The notes below the pieces were generated by a model. It saw only the letters and a list, made by a program, of their open reading frames with translations. It made no database searches and was not told the origin of the DNA. This document shows, piece after piece, positions 1-9,195 of a stretch of DNA of 64,000 nt. Made by a program: the position numbers and the translations under genes. Each line of letters opens with the position of its first letter. Position 1 is the first letter of the stretch. Source of the stretch: Gordonia sp. PP30 (GTDB taxonomy: Bacteria; Actinomycetota; Actinomycetes; Mycobacteriales; Mycobacteriaceae); NCBI RefSeq assembly GCF_023100845.1, contig NZ_CP095864.1:62001-126000 (forward strand). The letters run 5' to 3'.

Positions 1-85
1 ACCTCGGGTCGGAGGTCTTGACACCGTGACCGGTTACCGCACGGTACATTCGGCGTGCGAACTCTCCCATTCTAAGGATTTTCTC

Positions 86-838
86 ATGACGGTGACCAGG
101 ATCGGACTGACCCGGCGGATCGGCGGCGCGGTGCTCGCCGGCGGCGCGGTGCTCGCGCTCGCGGGCTGCTCCAGCGACGGCGGATCGTCGTCGGACAAGG
201 CCGCGTCGAGCACGACGGCATCGAGCACGACCGCCCGCAAGGACCTCCCGGTCCAGCAGCTGGTGCTCCCGGCCGACCAGTTCCCGGCCGGATTCCAGGT
301 GCAGGAGATCCCCGAGTCGCAGCTGCAGCAGATGACCGACCAGATCCTGGCGAGCACCAAGGGCGCCAAGGTGAGCCCGGCGTCGTGCGCGCAGCTGAAC
401 CTGGTGCCGGACCACTTCGATGTCAGCAAGGTGGGTCTCGCGGTGGCCACCAAGGGCACCGAGACCCTCGGCACGTCCGTCGTCGCCGGCCCGCAGACCA
501 CCATGGCGCAGCAGCGTGCCTCGGCGACGGGCAAGTGCCAGCACCTCACCATGGAGTTCGCCTCCGGCCCGGCGCAGGGCGCGAAGGGCGAGGTGAACCA
601 GAAGGTCGTGAAGGCCCCCAAGACCAAGGCCGACGACGCGATGGTCGTCGAGCAGACCACGGTGATCTCCGTCGCGGGCAAGACCCAGACGATGAAGAGC
701 CGTGTGGGCCTGGCCCTGGTCGACGGCTACCAGGTGTCGGTCCAGGGGTCGTCGATGACTGGTCAGGCGGTCGACGAGGCGACCTTCGACGATGTCTTCG
801 CAAAGGCCGTGAACCGGGTCGCTGAGAAGGCCGGGTAG
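86..838 (+). CDS. Putative secreted lipoprotein, DUF5642-like
   Basis: This 250-residue protein has a short basic N-terminus, a hydrophobic run and a lipobox LALAGC with the lipidated cysteine at residue 28, followed by a Ser/Thr/Ala-rich linker. That pattern indicates export and attachment to the outer face of the membrane. The start at 86 is preferred because AAGGA lies just upstream (74-78) and the signal peptide begins there; an upstream in-frame ATG at 26 would add 20 unsuitable residues. The globular part (PADQFPAGF near residue 60, two conserved Cys) resembles small mycobacterial lipoproteins of the DUF5642 or sensor-domain type; this family assignment is from memory and tentative. No function is known. 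It ends three bases before the convergent transglutaminase gene. Confidence 0.8.
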   Translation: MTVTRIGLTRRIGGAVLAGGAVLALAGCSSDGGSSSDKAASSTTASSTTARKDLPVQQLVLPADQFPAGFQVQEIPESQLQQMTDQILASTKGAKVSPASCAQLNLVPDHFDVSKVGLAVATKGTETLGTSVVAGPQTTMAQQRASATGKCQHLTMEFASGPAQGAKGEVNQKVVKAPKTKADDAMVVEQTTVISVAGKTQTMKSRVGLALVDGYQVSVQGSSMTGQAVDEATFDDVFAKAVNRVAEKAG

Positions 839-841
839 GGC

Positions 842-1690
842 TCAGGCCAGCCGGGTGATCCGCACGCTCACGTCGAGTTCCGAGGTGCCGCCGCCGGTGT
901 AGATGCCCTTGATCGGCGGCACGTCCGCGTAGTCGCGCCCGGTGCCGATCAGGATGTGGTGGCCGTCGACCGGGGTGGCGTTGGTGGGGTCGATGCCCCA
1001 CCAGCCGCCGGTCCACACTTCGACCCACGCGTGGCTCTCACCCGCGACGGTCTCGCCGATCGCGGCCGACGCCTTCGGGTGCAGGTAGCCGGAGACGTAG
1101 CGGGCCGGGATGCCGAGACTGCGGAGCATCGCGAGAGTGATGTGCGCGTAGTCCTGGCAGACCCCGGAGCGTCGTTCCCAGGCGTCGGCGGCGGTCGTGT
1201 GGACCTCGGTGGTGCCCGGCAGGTAGCGCATCTCGGCGTTCACCCGGGCGACCACCGCCTCCGCGGCGGCCGCCGGGGCGAGGTCGCCGGCGGCCTCGCG
1301 GGCGTGCGCCGCCAGCTCGTCGGTGTGCGGCGTGTAGGGCGTGGGGCACAGCATCTCGTCGCAGGCGTCGACCACCTCCGCCGACCGCAGTCGTTTCCAG
1401 TCCGCGGCGACCGCCTCCGGCGGGCGGACCTCGTCCTCGGTCTCGACCACCGCGCTGCTGATCACCTCGAGCCGATCGTGCGGGACGTGCAGGTCGAAGG
1501 TGATCACCTGCGTTCCCCAGTAGTCGGTGTACCGGTATTGCCGGGCGGTCGGGGCGGTGTCCACGTGCTCGGCCACCACCACCTGCCTGCTGTCGCCGCG
1601 CGGTGTGATCCGGGTTTCGTTGAAGCTGGTCGCGACCGGCGCCGAGTAGCTGAAACCGGTGGTGTGCACCACGCGCAGGCGGGTGGTCAT
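842..1690 (-). CDS. Transglutaminase-like cysteine peptidase family protein
   Basis: This 282-residue cytoplasmic protein begins with a bacterial transglutaminase N-terminal domain (HTTGFSYSAPV near residue 10). The transglutaminase core follows, with catalytic Cys near 178 (SGVCQDYAH), His near 220 (ESHAWVEVW) and Asp near 234 (GIDPTNA). All three catalytic residues are present, so it should be active as a peptidase or amide-forming enzyme. The ATG at 1690 overlaps the stop of the alpha-E gene (ATGA), showing translational coupling. It is the third gene of an operon that matches M. tuberculosis Rv2411c-Rv2409c in order. The substrate is unknown. Such operons have been predicted in the literature to make or process a peptide-like product, but that is not demonstrated. 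Confidence 0.88.
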   Translation of the reverse strand: MTTRLRVVHTTGFSYSAPVATSFNETRITPRGDSRQVVVAEHVDTAPTARQYRYTDYWGTQVITFDLHVPHDRLEVISSAVVETEDEVRPPEAVAADWKRLRSAEVVDACDEMLCPTPYTPHTDELAAHAREAAGDLAPAAAAEAVVARVNAEMRYLPGTTEVHTTAADAWERRSGVCQDYAHITLAMLRSLGIPARYVSGYLHPKASAAIGETVAGESHAWVEVWTGGWWGIDPTNATPVDGHHILIGTGRDYADVPPIKGIYTGGGTSELDVSVRITRLA

Positions 1691-2655
1691 CGAGTCCCCT
1701 CTCCGTCGAATCCGGTCGCCAGACCGGTGTCGGTCCACGACACGTACGGGGCGACGTGGAAGTGCTCGGCCACCACCGACTCGCTCACCCCGCGGCAGGT
1801 CTGCTGGATCCCGCGCAGATAGCCGGGCAGATCGCTGACCAGCTCGTGCGGATCGATGAATTCCAGCGTGCTGCGGGCCCGGCCGAGGAGCAGCAGCGCC
1901 TCCGACTGCCCGCCCACCCGGTCCGGCCGCTTGTCGAGTTCGGCCAGGTACTGCTCGGCGACGCGGAGCGTGTGGAAGACCGATCGCGGAAACAGCCGGT
2001 CGACCAGCATGAACTCGACCACGTTCGCCGCCTCCACGGCACCGCGGTAGGCGCGGACATACGTGTCCTGGCCGCCGGCGGCGGTCAGCACCCCCATCCA
2101 CGACGTGACGCCGGGCTGGTCGCCGCGTGGCGTCAGCAGCAGGCGCGCGGTCATGTCGGCGCGTTCGATGGACCGGCCGAGCAGCAGATAGCTGTAGCCG
2201 TCGTCGTGGCTGAGCGTGGCATCGGTCAGCCCGGCGAACATCGCGGCGCGGCCCTTGATGTGAGTGAGGAAGTCGTGCGGGCCGAGCCGCCGCGCCCGTC
2301 GTTCGGCGTCCCCGAGGCCCATGTAGGTGGCGTTGAGGCACTCCCACATCTCGCTGGAGATCACCTCCCGGGCACCGCGGGCGTTCTCCCGGGCGGCGTG
2401 CAGGATGCCGGCGATGGAGTCCGGTGCGAGACGGTCGTAGGCCACCCGGTCGGCCAGCGTCCACACCGAATGCGGGCCGTCGCCCGGGTCGATGCCGAGC
2501 ACGGTCAGGAGATGGCTCACCATCGCGTCGGTGTCGACCGTCGGGTCTTCGAGGAGTTGCTGAACGGACACGTCCAGGATCCGGGCCGTGTCGTCGGCGC
2601 GTTCCACATAGCGTCCGATCCAGAACAGGGAGTCGGCGTTCCGCGCGAGCATCAT
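1687..2655 (-). CDS. Alpha-E domain protein (DUF403)
   Basis: This 322-residue, mostly helical protein starts with the family hallmark LARNADSLFWIGRYVERA. It belongs to the alpha-E group (COG2307), a family with no established activity found almost only beside circularly permuted ATP-grasp and transglutaminase genes. Its ATG overlaps the stop of the upstream ATP-grasp gene by four bases, and its own stop overlaps the start of the transglutaminase. The three proteins are therefore probably made in fixed ratio and may work as one complex. Two ATG codons are adjacent (2655 and 2652); the first is given. No signal peptide or membrane segment is seen. Confidence 0.88.
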   Translation of the reverse strand: MMLARNADSLFWIGRYVERADDTARILDVSVQQLLEDPTVDTDAMVSHLLTVLGIDPGDGPHSVWTLADRVAYDRLAPDSIAGILHAARENARGAREVISSEMWECLNATYMGLGDAERRARRLGPHDFLTHIKGRAAMFAGLTDATLSHDDGYSYLLLGRSIERADMTARLLLTPRGDQPGVTSWMGVLTAAGGQDTYVRAYRGAVEAANVVEFMLVDRLFPRSVFHTLRVAEQYLAELDKRPDRVGGQSEALLLLGRARSTLEFIDPHELVSDLPGYLRGIQQTCRGVSESVVAEHFHVAPYVSWTDTGLATGFDGEGTR

Positions 2656-4121
2656 CGTTCCCCTCCGAGCACCCAGGTGTCCTTGGACCCGCCGCCCTGC
2701 GACGAGTTCACCACCAGCGAGCCCTTGGTCAGCGCGACCCGGGTGAGGCCGCCGGGGAGTACCCAGATCGATTCGCCGTCGTTCACGGCGAAGGGCCGCA
2801 GATCCACGTGGCGGGGCTCCACGTCGTCGCCGATGATGGTCGGATTGGTCGACAGCGAGACCATCGGCTGGGCGATCCATCCGCGCGGGTTGGCCAGGAT
2901 CTTGGCGGCGAGTTCGTCGAGCTCGGTGCGGGTCGCGCGGGGACCGAACACGATCCCGTAGCCGCCGCTGCCCTCGACCGGCTTCACCACCAGCTCGCCG
3001 AGCCGGCTGATCACCTCGGCGCACTCGTCCGGCAGCCAGCAGCGCAGCGTCTCGACGTTGTCGAGCAGCGGCTCCTCATCCAGGTAGTAGCGGATGATCT
3101 CCGGCACGTAGGTGTAGACGAGTTTGTCGTCGGCGACGCCGTTGCCGACCGCGCTGGAGATCACCACGTTGCCCGCCCGGGCGGCGTTGACCAGGCCCGC
3201 GACGCCGAGCATGGAGTCCGGCCGGAACTGCATCGGGTCCAGGAACTCGTCATCGACGCGGCGGTAGATCACGTCCACGCGGGTCTCGCCGTCGGTGGTG
3301 CGCAGGTAGACCACGTTGTCGCGGCAGAACAGGTCGCGGCCTTCGACCAGTTCCACGCCCATCTGGCGGGCGAGCAGCGAGTGCTCGAAGTACGCGGAGT
3401 TGGCCACACCGGGCGTCAGCACGACGACGGTCGGCTCGCTGACACCCGACGGTGCGGCGCTGCGCAGCGCGCGCAGCAGATGCCGCGGATAGTCGCGCAC
3501 CGCGCGGACCCGATGCGCGGCGAAGAGGTCGGGGAAGACCCGGGCCATGGTCCGCCGGTTCTCGATCACATACGACACCCCGGACGGCGAACGCACATTG
3601 TCTTCCAGCACCCGGAACTCACCGTTCTCGTCACGGATCAAGTCGATCCCGGCGACATGGATACGCACCCCGTTCGGCGGGCGGATCCCCGCGGCCTGCC
3701 GATGGAAGTGCTCACACGAGTTGATCAGCCGGCGCGGGATCACGCCGTCGGACAGGATCTGCTGTTCGCCGTAGACGTCGTCGAGGAACATCTCCAGCGC
3801 CCGGACGCGCTGTGCGATACCGGCTTCCAGGCGGGTCCACTCGGCGGCGCTGATCACCCGGGGCACCGGGTCGAGCGGGAACGGGCGCTCCTTCCCGGAG
3901 AGGGAGAAGGTGACGCCCTGGTCGATGAAGGCCCGGCCGAGGGCCTCGAGCCGGGCGCTCAGATCGGCCGGTTCGATCTCCGACAGGGCGGTCGCGATAC
4001 CGCGGTACGACGGCCGGACGGTGCCGTCGGGGCGGAACATCTCATCGAGTGCTGACTGTTCGATGCCGCCGGCGTAATGGGCGAAAGCGGCCGCAGAGGT
4101 CGGGGTGGGCAGCGCGTTCAT
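2652..4121 (-). CDS. Circularly permuted ATP-grasp protein (DUF404/DUF407)
   Basis: This 489-residue protein is the first gene of the operon. It has the features of the circularly permuted ATP-grasp type 2 family (COG2308): a segment around residue 190 reading EDNVRSPSGVSYVIENR, and a phosphate-binding segment near residue 390 (VVKPVEGSGGYGIVFG). ATP-grasp enzymes join a carboxylate to an amine through an acyl-phosphate, so this one is presumably a peptide or amide ligase of unknown substrate. The start at 4121 (MNALPTPTS) leaves a 208-bp upstream gap towards 4330 that must hold the operon promoter. The C-terminus overlaps the alpha-E gene. Family assignment is firm; pathway is inference. Confidence 0.9.
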   Translation of the reverse strand: MNALPTPTSAAAFAHYAGGIEQSALDEMFRPDGTVRPSYRGIATALSEIEPADLSARLEALGRAFIDQGVTFSLSGKERPFPLDPVPRVISAAEWTRLEAGIAQRVRALEMFLDDVYGEQQILSDGVIPRRLINSCEHFHRQAAGIRPPNGVRIHVAGIDLIRDENGEFRVLEDNVRSPSGVSYVIENRRTMARVFPDLFAAHRVRAVRDYPRHLLRALRSAAPSGVSEPTVVVLTPGVANSAYFEHSLLARQMGVELVEGRDLFCRDNVVYLRTTDGETRVDVIYRRVDDEFLDPMQFRPDSMLGVAGLVNAARAGNVVISSAVGNGVADDKLVYTYVPEIIRYYLDEEPLLDNVETLRCWLPDECAEVISRLGELVVKPVEGSGGYGIVFGPRATRTELDELAAKILANPRGWIAQPMVSLSTNPTIIGDDVEPRHVDLRPFAVNDGESIWVLPGGLTRVALTKGSLVVNSSQGGGSKDTWVLGGER

Positions 4122-4329
4122 AGCAAGAATCGTGCCGCTGCCAACGGCGCGCTGTGTGATCGGAATGTGTCGTCAATATTGCGCCGTCGACGCTACGTTA
4201 AATCTACGGTCTGGCAGCGGTTGAGTGCTTCCGTCGCGCAGTCAACCGCGCCGGTGAACCGCAGGGGACGGCGATCTGGTGGTACCGAGACGATCCTCGT
4301 TCTCAGTGCGGACCCGGCGAATCCGAAGA
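4122..4329. other. Intergenic gap upstream of the ATP-grasp operon
   Basis: This 208-bp gap lies between the start of the ATP-grasp gene and the stop of the activator gene, both on the minus strand. It must contain the operon promoter. It includes a locally AT-rich stretch (about 4170-4205), but I could not assign specific -35 or -10 boxes or any convincing hairpin. Confidence 0.5.
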
Positions 4330-6204
4330 CTACGTCACCACTCCGTACAGCTTGATCTTTCGGTACAGGCTGGAACGTGACATCGACAGCAGGCGGGCGG
4401 TCGCCACCCTGTTGCCATCGGTTTCACGAAGCATGTCTACGATGAGCGTGCGTTCGGCCTCCTCGAGCGGAGTGAGGTTCCGGCATACCGTCGACTGGCA
4501 GTAGGCGGGCAAGTCTTCCGACTGAATCTCACCGACGGGCCGCCGCCGCAGCGCGTGTTCGAGCACCGTGCGGAGCTGGGAGATATTGCGGGGCCACGAG
4601 TATCTGGCGATGATCCGTTCGGCTTCGGGACTCAAACGGACCTGACGGTCCGGCGCCAGGGACTGCAGGGTGGCTTCGGTGATCTCGGGCAAGTCGATCG
4701 CACGCAGCCGCAACGGCGGCAAGGTGATCGATACCGCGAAGTGGGTCAGGAGCTGGCGGAATGGTAGTGGAGAATTCAGTGAGGAATCGGAGAGGGTGGC
4801 CACCACCCAGACCGCAAGCGAAGATTGTCGCAGGGTGGTGAGGAACTCGTCGATCCGCGTGGCACTCTCGGTGGTGCATTGATCGAGGTTCCGAAAGACA
4901 AGCAGGGTCGGCACTGAGTTGCGTTCCAGCTGAGCTCGGAAGCTCTCGAAGGCGAAAGCGACTGCCGGGGAACTGTCTGCTGGTTCGCTGGTGCTCAACG
5001 ACGAGGAGTTGATGTTGATGCTGCGGGCGTTGGCATAGATGGAATGGAAGAGCTCGGCGACCATGGTGAACTTGCCGGTCCCGGTCTCCCCCAGCACGAG
5101 CGACGGCCGCTGATCGGTGAGCGCCTTGTGCAAACTGTCCCAGGCACGGATCCAGGTCGGCGATCTGCTTCCGGTGAGCTTCCGAGGGTGATTGAGGCCA
5201 TCGATGATCGACGGAGATGCGGGCGTGGCGACGGCGACTCGGGGGAGGCGTTCGTCATCGAAGTCGTCGGGCCTGCTCGTCAGCCGCGCCGCCACGATCT
5301 CCGCGATCACGACTACGCCCGCCACTTGTGAACTTGCCATGATTCGCGTTCCGCGCAGGTGCACCAGGCGGGCATCGGGCAGGGCGAGGGTGTCTGTCAC
5401 CTCGTTCCGGCGTGTCGTCAGAAACTCGGCATGCTCGCGGATCACGAGTTGCTCGCTGGCGGTGAACAGCTGCTGCGCCGGATTGTTGGCAATGAAAAAG
5501 GAGCTACCGAAGGCGAGAACCGCATGATTAGGCCATCGTGTGGAAGCGCGAAGGTAGGTCGCGAACACCGCCTGCTGGGCCTGGCTGCGATCGATGAGCA
5601 GGTTGCGCCCGATGTCGGCGACTGCGCTCTTGACCAGCGCATGCATGATCGGGCTCCAGTTGTGCGTGAGAGTCGAAACATCGAGCACTCCCTCCACGCG
5701 TCCGGTGGCCTGGTCGATGATCGGGGCGCCCGAACAGGCGAAGGGCTGTAGCTGTTCGGTGAAGTGTTCGGGGCCGACGACGCTGATCGGCCGGCCGGCC
5801 TCGAAGACCGTCCCGATCCCATTAGTGCCCATCGTGGATTCGGCGTAGGTGAAACCGGGAGCGAAATCGACACGGTCAAGCACCCGGCCGACAGCCGACG
5901 ACGAGTCGATGCGGCGGACGAGACGGGCCCGGTTGTCGGTGAGCGCGATGACCAGCGGCATGTCCGCGGTGTCATTGGCCAACTGTTCCAGGACAGGTGC
6001 GGCACAGCGCGCCAGAAGTGACCCGGGGTCGATGTCCTCGGTGAATGCCGACTGTGCGCCATACGCATCCACTCCGGCTGCATGACTGCGCTTCCAGGAT
6101 GCCGCGACGACATCTTTGACACCGTCTGATCGGGGGTCGCCGGAGTCGAGAAAATCGGCTCTAGCTGCAGCGACGCGCAGCAATTCGTTGCTTGTGTTTG
6201 GCAT
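4330..6204 (-). CDS. AcoR/MimR-type Fis-family activator without sigma-54 motif
   Basis: This 624-residue regulator has a GAF-like sensor domain (about 80-200, with the family signature GTNGIGT near 127), an AAA+ domain with Walker A GETGTGKF at 372-379, and a C-terminal Fis-type helix-turn-helix (about 585-622, ending SRSSLYRKIKLYG). Classical members contact sigma-54 through GAFTGA. That motif is absent after the Walker A box, as in several actinobacterial regulators of this class, so it probably acts with another sigma factor. It is divergent from a zinc alcohol dehydrogenase and very likely activates it in response to an alcohol or related compound. The start at 6204 is the first ATG of the continuous frame and follows a plausible purine-rich stretch. 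Confidence 0.85.
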   Translation of the reverse strand: MPNTSNELLRVAAARADFLDSGDPRSDGVKDVVAASWKRSHAAGVDAYGAQSAFTEDIDPGSLLARCAAPVLEQLANDTADMPLVIALTDNRARLVRRIDSSSAVGRVLDRVDFAPGFTYAESTMGTNGIGTVFEAGRPISVVGPEHFTEQLQPFACSGAPIIDQATGRVEGVLDVSTLTHNWSPIMHALVKSAVADIGRNLLIDRSQAQQAVFATYLRASTRWPNHAVLAFGSSFFIANNPAQQLFTASEQLVIREHAEFLTTRRNEVTDTLALPDARLVHLRGTRIMASSQVAGVVVIAEIVAARLTSRPDDFDDERLPRVAVATPASPSIIDGLNHPRKLTGSRSPTWIRAWDSLHKALTDQRPSLVLGETGTGKFTMVAELFHSIYANARSININSSSLSTSEPADSSPAVAFAFESFRAQLERNSVPTLLVFRNLDQCTTESATRIDEFLTTLRQSSLAVWVVATLSDSSLNSPLPFRQLLTHFAVSITLPPLRLRAIDLPEITEATLQSLAPDRQVRLSPEAERIIARYSWPRNISQLRTVLEHALRRRPVGEIQSEDLPAYCQSTVCRNLTPLEEAERTLIVDMLRETDGNRVATARLLSMSRSSLYRKIKLYGVVT

Positions 6205-6298
6205 GGCACTCCGTATCCAGAGCCGACGGCGAAGACGGATCCGCCGTGGTCCACATCACATAGTGACTCACCGCAGACCGAAATAGCCACCGGCCGAC

Positions 6299-6315
6299 TG
6301 TCCAAAGTTGGGACA
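6299..6315. promoter_or_regulatory. Inverted repeat TGTCC-N7-GGACA, probable activator site
   Basis: A TGTCC/GGACA inverted repeat with a 7-bp spacer lies in the divergent region, about 95 bp from the activator start and about 300 bp from the dehydrogenase start. Position and symmetry fit an upstream activating site for the dimeric Fis-type helix-turn-helix of the adjacent regulator. This is inference; the rest of the 6205-6507 region shows no gene. Confidence 0.4.
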
Positions 6316-6507
6316 CGTATGCGGTTGCGGACATGGGTCACAGTGGTGGCTGAACGCATCCTAGGACTCCCTGGCTCGCGTTTGGCTGACAGCGTCTGGC
6401 GCCTCACACCGAGTGGAGCCACTGAGCGGCCGCCACTGCAACGAACCTCTGACGAACGGACCGGCATGGAAACGCTAATCAATATCGACAAGGGGGGAGA
6501 CGTGACC

Positions 6508-6600
6508 GTGGATGAGGTGCTCTCCGCAACGGCCGCGCCCGTCACCGCCGATCTCATCACACGCGGATCATCACCCGATGATTCCGTATCGCATCTCTGA
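6508..6600 (+). CDS. Candidate 30-residue leader peptide
   Basis: A GTG at 6508 opens a 30-codon frame that begins VDEVLSATAAPV (first residue read as Met) and stops 11 bases before the dehydrogenase ATG. A very strong ribosome-binding sequence (AGGGGGGAG, 6491-6499) sits 8 bases upstream of this GTG, which is hard to explain otherwise. An in-frame GTG at 6502 and ATG at 6466 would give longer versions, but at worse spacing. The peptide could be a functional small protein, or its translation could couple to the dehydrogenase. No homologue is recognised. Confidence 0.35.
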   Translation: MDEVLSATAAPVTADLITRGSSPDDSVSHL

Positions 6601-6611
6601 AAGGAAAGTCA

Positions 6612-7667
6612 ATGAAAGCACTCGTCTACCACGGAGCCGGTCAGAAGTCCTGGGAGGAGGTCGCCGATCCGGTGATCGAGAAGCCCACCGACGTGATCGT
6701 CAAAATGACAGCCACCACAATCTGCGGCTCGGACCTGCATATCCTCAAGGGCGACGTCCCGACGGTTCCCGAGGGCCGCGTTCTCGGGCACGAGGGTGTC
6801 GGAGTGATTACCGAGATCGGTAGCGCGGTGAGCGACCTCATGGTCGGCGACCGGGTCCTGATCTCGTGTATCTCCTCGTGTGGCAAGTGTTCGTACTGCC
6901 GGGCCGGCACCTACTCGCACTGCCTCGGAGACGAGGGCGTGTCCGGGCTCGGGTGGTTGCTCGGGCATCTTGTTCACGGAACTCAGGCGGAGTACGTGCG
7001 CATCCCCTACGCAGAGACCTCACTGCACAAGCTTCCGGATTCGATTTCGGACGCGGAAGCCGTCATTCTGTCCGACATCATCCCTACCGGGCACGAGATG
7101 GGCGCACTGAATGGAAAGGTCGCGGCCGGTGATGTCATCGCCGTGATCGGTGTGGGCCCGGTGGGTTTGGCGACGATCACCGCGTCGCAACTGTACGGCC
7201 CGTCCCGGGTGATCGCGATCGATCTGGATGCTAATCGCCTCGAGCAGTCACTGGAATTCGGCGCGACCGATACCGTCCTGGCCAGCGCGAAGGACTGGAA
7301 AGAGCGGGTCATGGCGATGACTGATGGACTGGGCGTCGACGTCTCGATTGAAGCGGTCGGCATTCCGTCGACCTTGCAGATGGCCTTCGATATCGTCCGG
7401 CCTGGCGGCACGGTGGCCAATGTGGGCGTCCACGGAGCCCCGATGACCCTGCACATGGAGGACCTCTGGATCGCGAATATCGATGTGACCATGGGCTTGG
7501 TGAATACCAACACCACGCCGACTCTGCTGAAGATGGTGGAGCAGCACAAGCTCGACGTCGGCAGGTTCGTCAGCCACACCTATCAGCTGGGCGAGATCGA
7601 GGAGGCTTATGACGTCTTTGCCCGGGCCAGTGAGACCAAGGCCCTGAAGATCCTGCTGACGAACTGA
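6612..7667 (+). CDS. Zinc-dependent medium-chain alcohol dehydrogenase
   Basis: This 351-residue enzyme oxidises an alcohol with NAD(P). Catalytic-zinc residues C38, H60 and E61 (GHEGVG) are visible. The structural-zinc lobe has Cys at 90, 93, 96 and 104, and the nucleotide-binding turn GVGPVG is at 180-185. The ATG at 6612 has AAAGGAAAG upstream. The sequence resembles secondary-alcohol dehydrogenases, but exact substrate cannot be read from it. Position suggests control by the divergent AcoR/MimR-type activator and joint work with the downstream acyl-CoA ligase, now a pseudogene. Together they look like the remains of an alcohol-to-acyl-CoA catabolic unit. Confidence 0.92.
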   Translation: MKALVYHGAGQKSWEEVADPVIEKPTDVIVKMTATTICGSDLHILKGDVPTVPEGRVLGHEGVGVITEIGSAVSDLMVGDRVLISCISSCGKCSYCRAGTYSHCLGDEGVSGLGWLLGHLVHGTQAEYVRIPYAETSLHKLPDSISDAEAVILSDIIPTGHEMGALNGKVAAGDVIAVIGVGPVGLATITASQLYGPSRVIAIDLDANRLEQSLEFGATDTVLASAKDWKERVMAMTDGLGVDVSIEAVGIPSTLQMAFDIVRPGGTVANVGVHGAPMTLHMEDLWIANIDVTMGLVNTNTTPTLLKMVEQHKLDVGRFVSHTYQLGEIEEAYDVFARASETKALKILLTN

Positions 7668-9195
7668 CCTGGGGCCGAACATGATCGGGACGTTTGCCGA
7701 CCTGTGGGACACGGCCGTATCGCGCCATCCGAACTGGCCGTTCCTGCTGTTCCGCGATCTCGGCGGAGACTGCACTGTCTACACCTATCGGGAATTCGAC
7801 GATGCGGTCGACAGGGCCGCCGGGGTTCTGGCCGAGAGGGGGGGTGAAGGCTGGGGACGCGGTGCATCTGGTGCTGCGCAATTGTCCGGCGTTCGTCGCG
7901 CTCTGGCTGGCGGCATCTCGCATGGGAGCGTGGATGGTTCCGGTCGATCCGGAGTCGAGTGCCCGGGACCTCGCTGCGCAGCGAGGTCGGTGCGTACCCA
8001 AGGTCTCGGTATGCGGTCGGGAACGGCGGGCAGCAGTCGACGACGCAGAGATCGATCCGGATCGTGTGCTCCTGGTAAGTGAGACCGCAGCCGCCCTCGC
8101 CCCCGGGGGACCATTGTGCCCGCCGGGGGCCGGGGCCGCGGGGTCCTGGATACGGCCCTGCGCCGCGGATCGACTCGCCGTCATGCTGACCTCTGGGACC
8201 ACGCCGACGCTCAAGGGCGTGATCCTCACTCAAGCCAACTATCGGCAAGTCGCCGAGACGATGGCGGCCGTGGCTGAGCTGTGGGAGTCGCACAGATGGT
8301 TCGTCTGTCTTCCGCTGTTCCATGCCAATGCGCAGTACTACTGCTTTGCCTCGGCGATCGCCGAGGGTTCCTCGGTGGGTTTGTCACTAGGTTCAGCGCG
8401 AGTCGCTGGCACGCCCAGGTTGCGGAGTTCGAGGTGACGCATGCCAGTCTGTTCGCCGCTCCGATCCGGATGACTTTGGCGCAACGCGAAGTGGCAGGCG
8501 ACATCGAGGAGGCGGCCCCACTGAAACTCGAGTTGGTGTGGTTCGCGCAGAATCTCGCTCGTGAGCAATGGCGCGCCATGGAACGAACGGAGTAGTGCCC
8601 CATAAGGTGGTGTAACTCGGTGGCCGAGATCGTCTCCGACTTCGTGTCGGGACGGACGTAGAGCGGCCACCGTGTGATCCTTCGAGTCAACCGTCTAAAG
8701 AATCCTCGAACGGAGTCATCACGATGACCGCACCTCATATTGTCGACCCTGCAGGCCTGCTTGGCCAAGCCCTCGCCGACGCGTCACCGGATCTGATGCG
8801 CGAGCTGCTGCAAACCATCATCAACGCCCTGCTTTCCGCCGATGCCGACGCTGTCTGCGGCGCCGAGTGGAACGCCCGCTCGGCTGAGCGCACCAACTAC
8901 CGAAACGGCTACCGCCACCGGCCCCTGGATACCCGCGTCGGAACCGTCGATGTCGCCGTCCCGAAACTGCGCTCGGGTTCGTACTTCCCCGAGTGGCTGC
9001 TCGAGCGCCGCAAGCGGGCCGAATCCGCCCTGATCACCGTCGTGGCGGACTGCTACCTTGCCGGAGTATCGACCCGCCGGATGGACAAACTGGTCAAGAC
9101 GCTGGGCATCGACTCACTGTCCAAATCCCAGGTCTCCCGCATGGCCACCGAACTGGACGAGCAGGTCGCCGCCTTCCGACCTGACTCGTGCCACT

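Noticed and set aside
7838..7844. Frameshift at the seven-G run as a simple sequencing error
   Set aside because: It could be one on its own, but the same gene has three more shifts and a transposon insertion, so decay is the better explanation.
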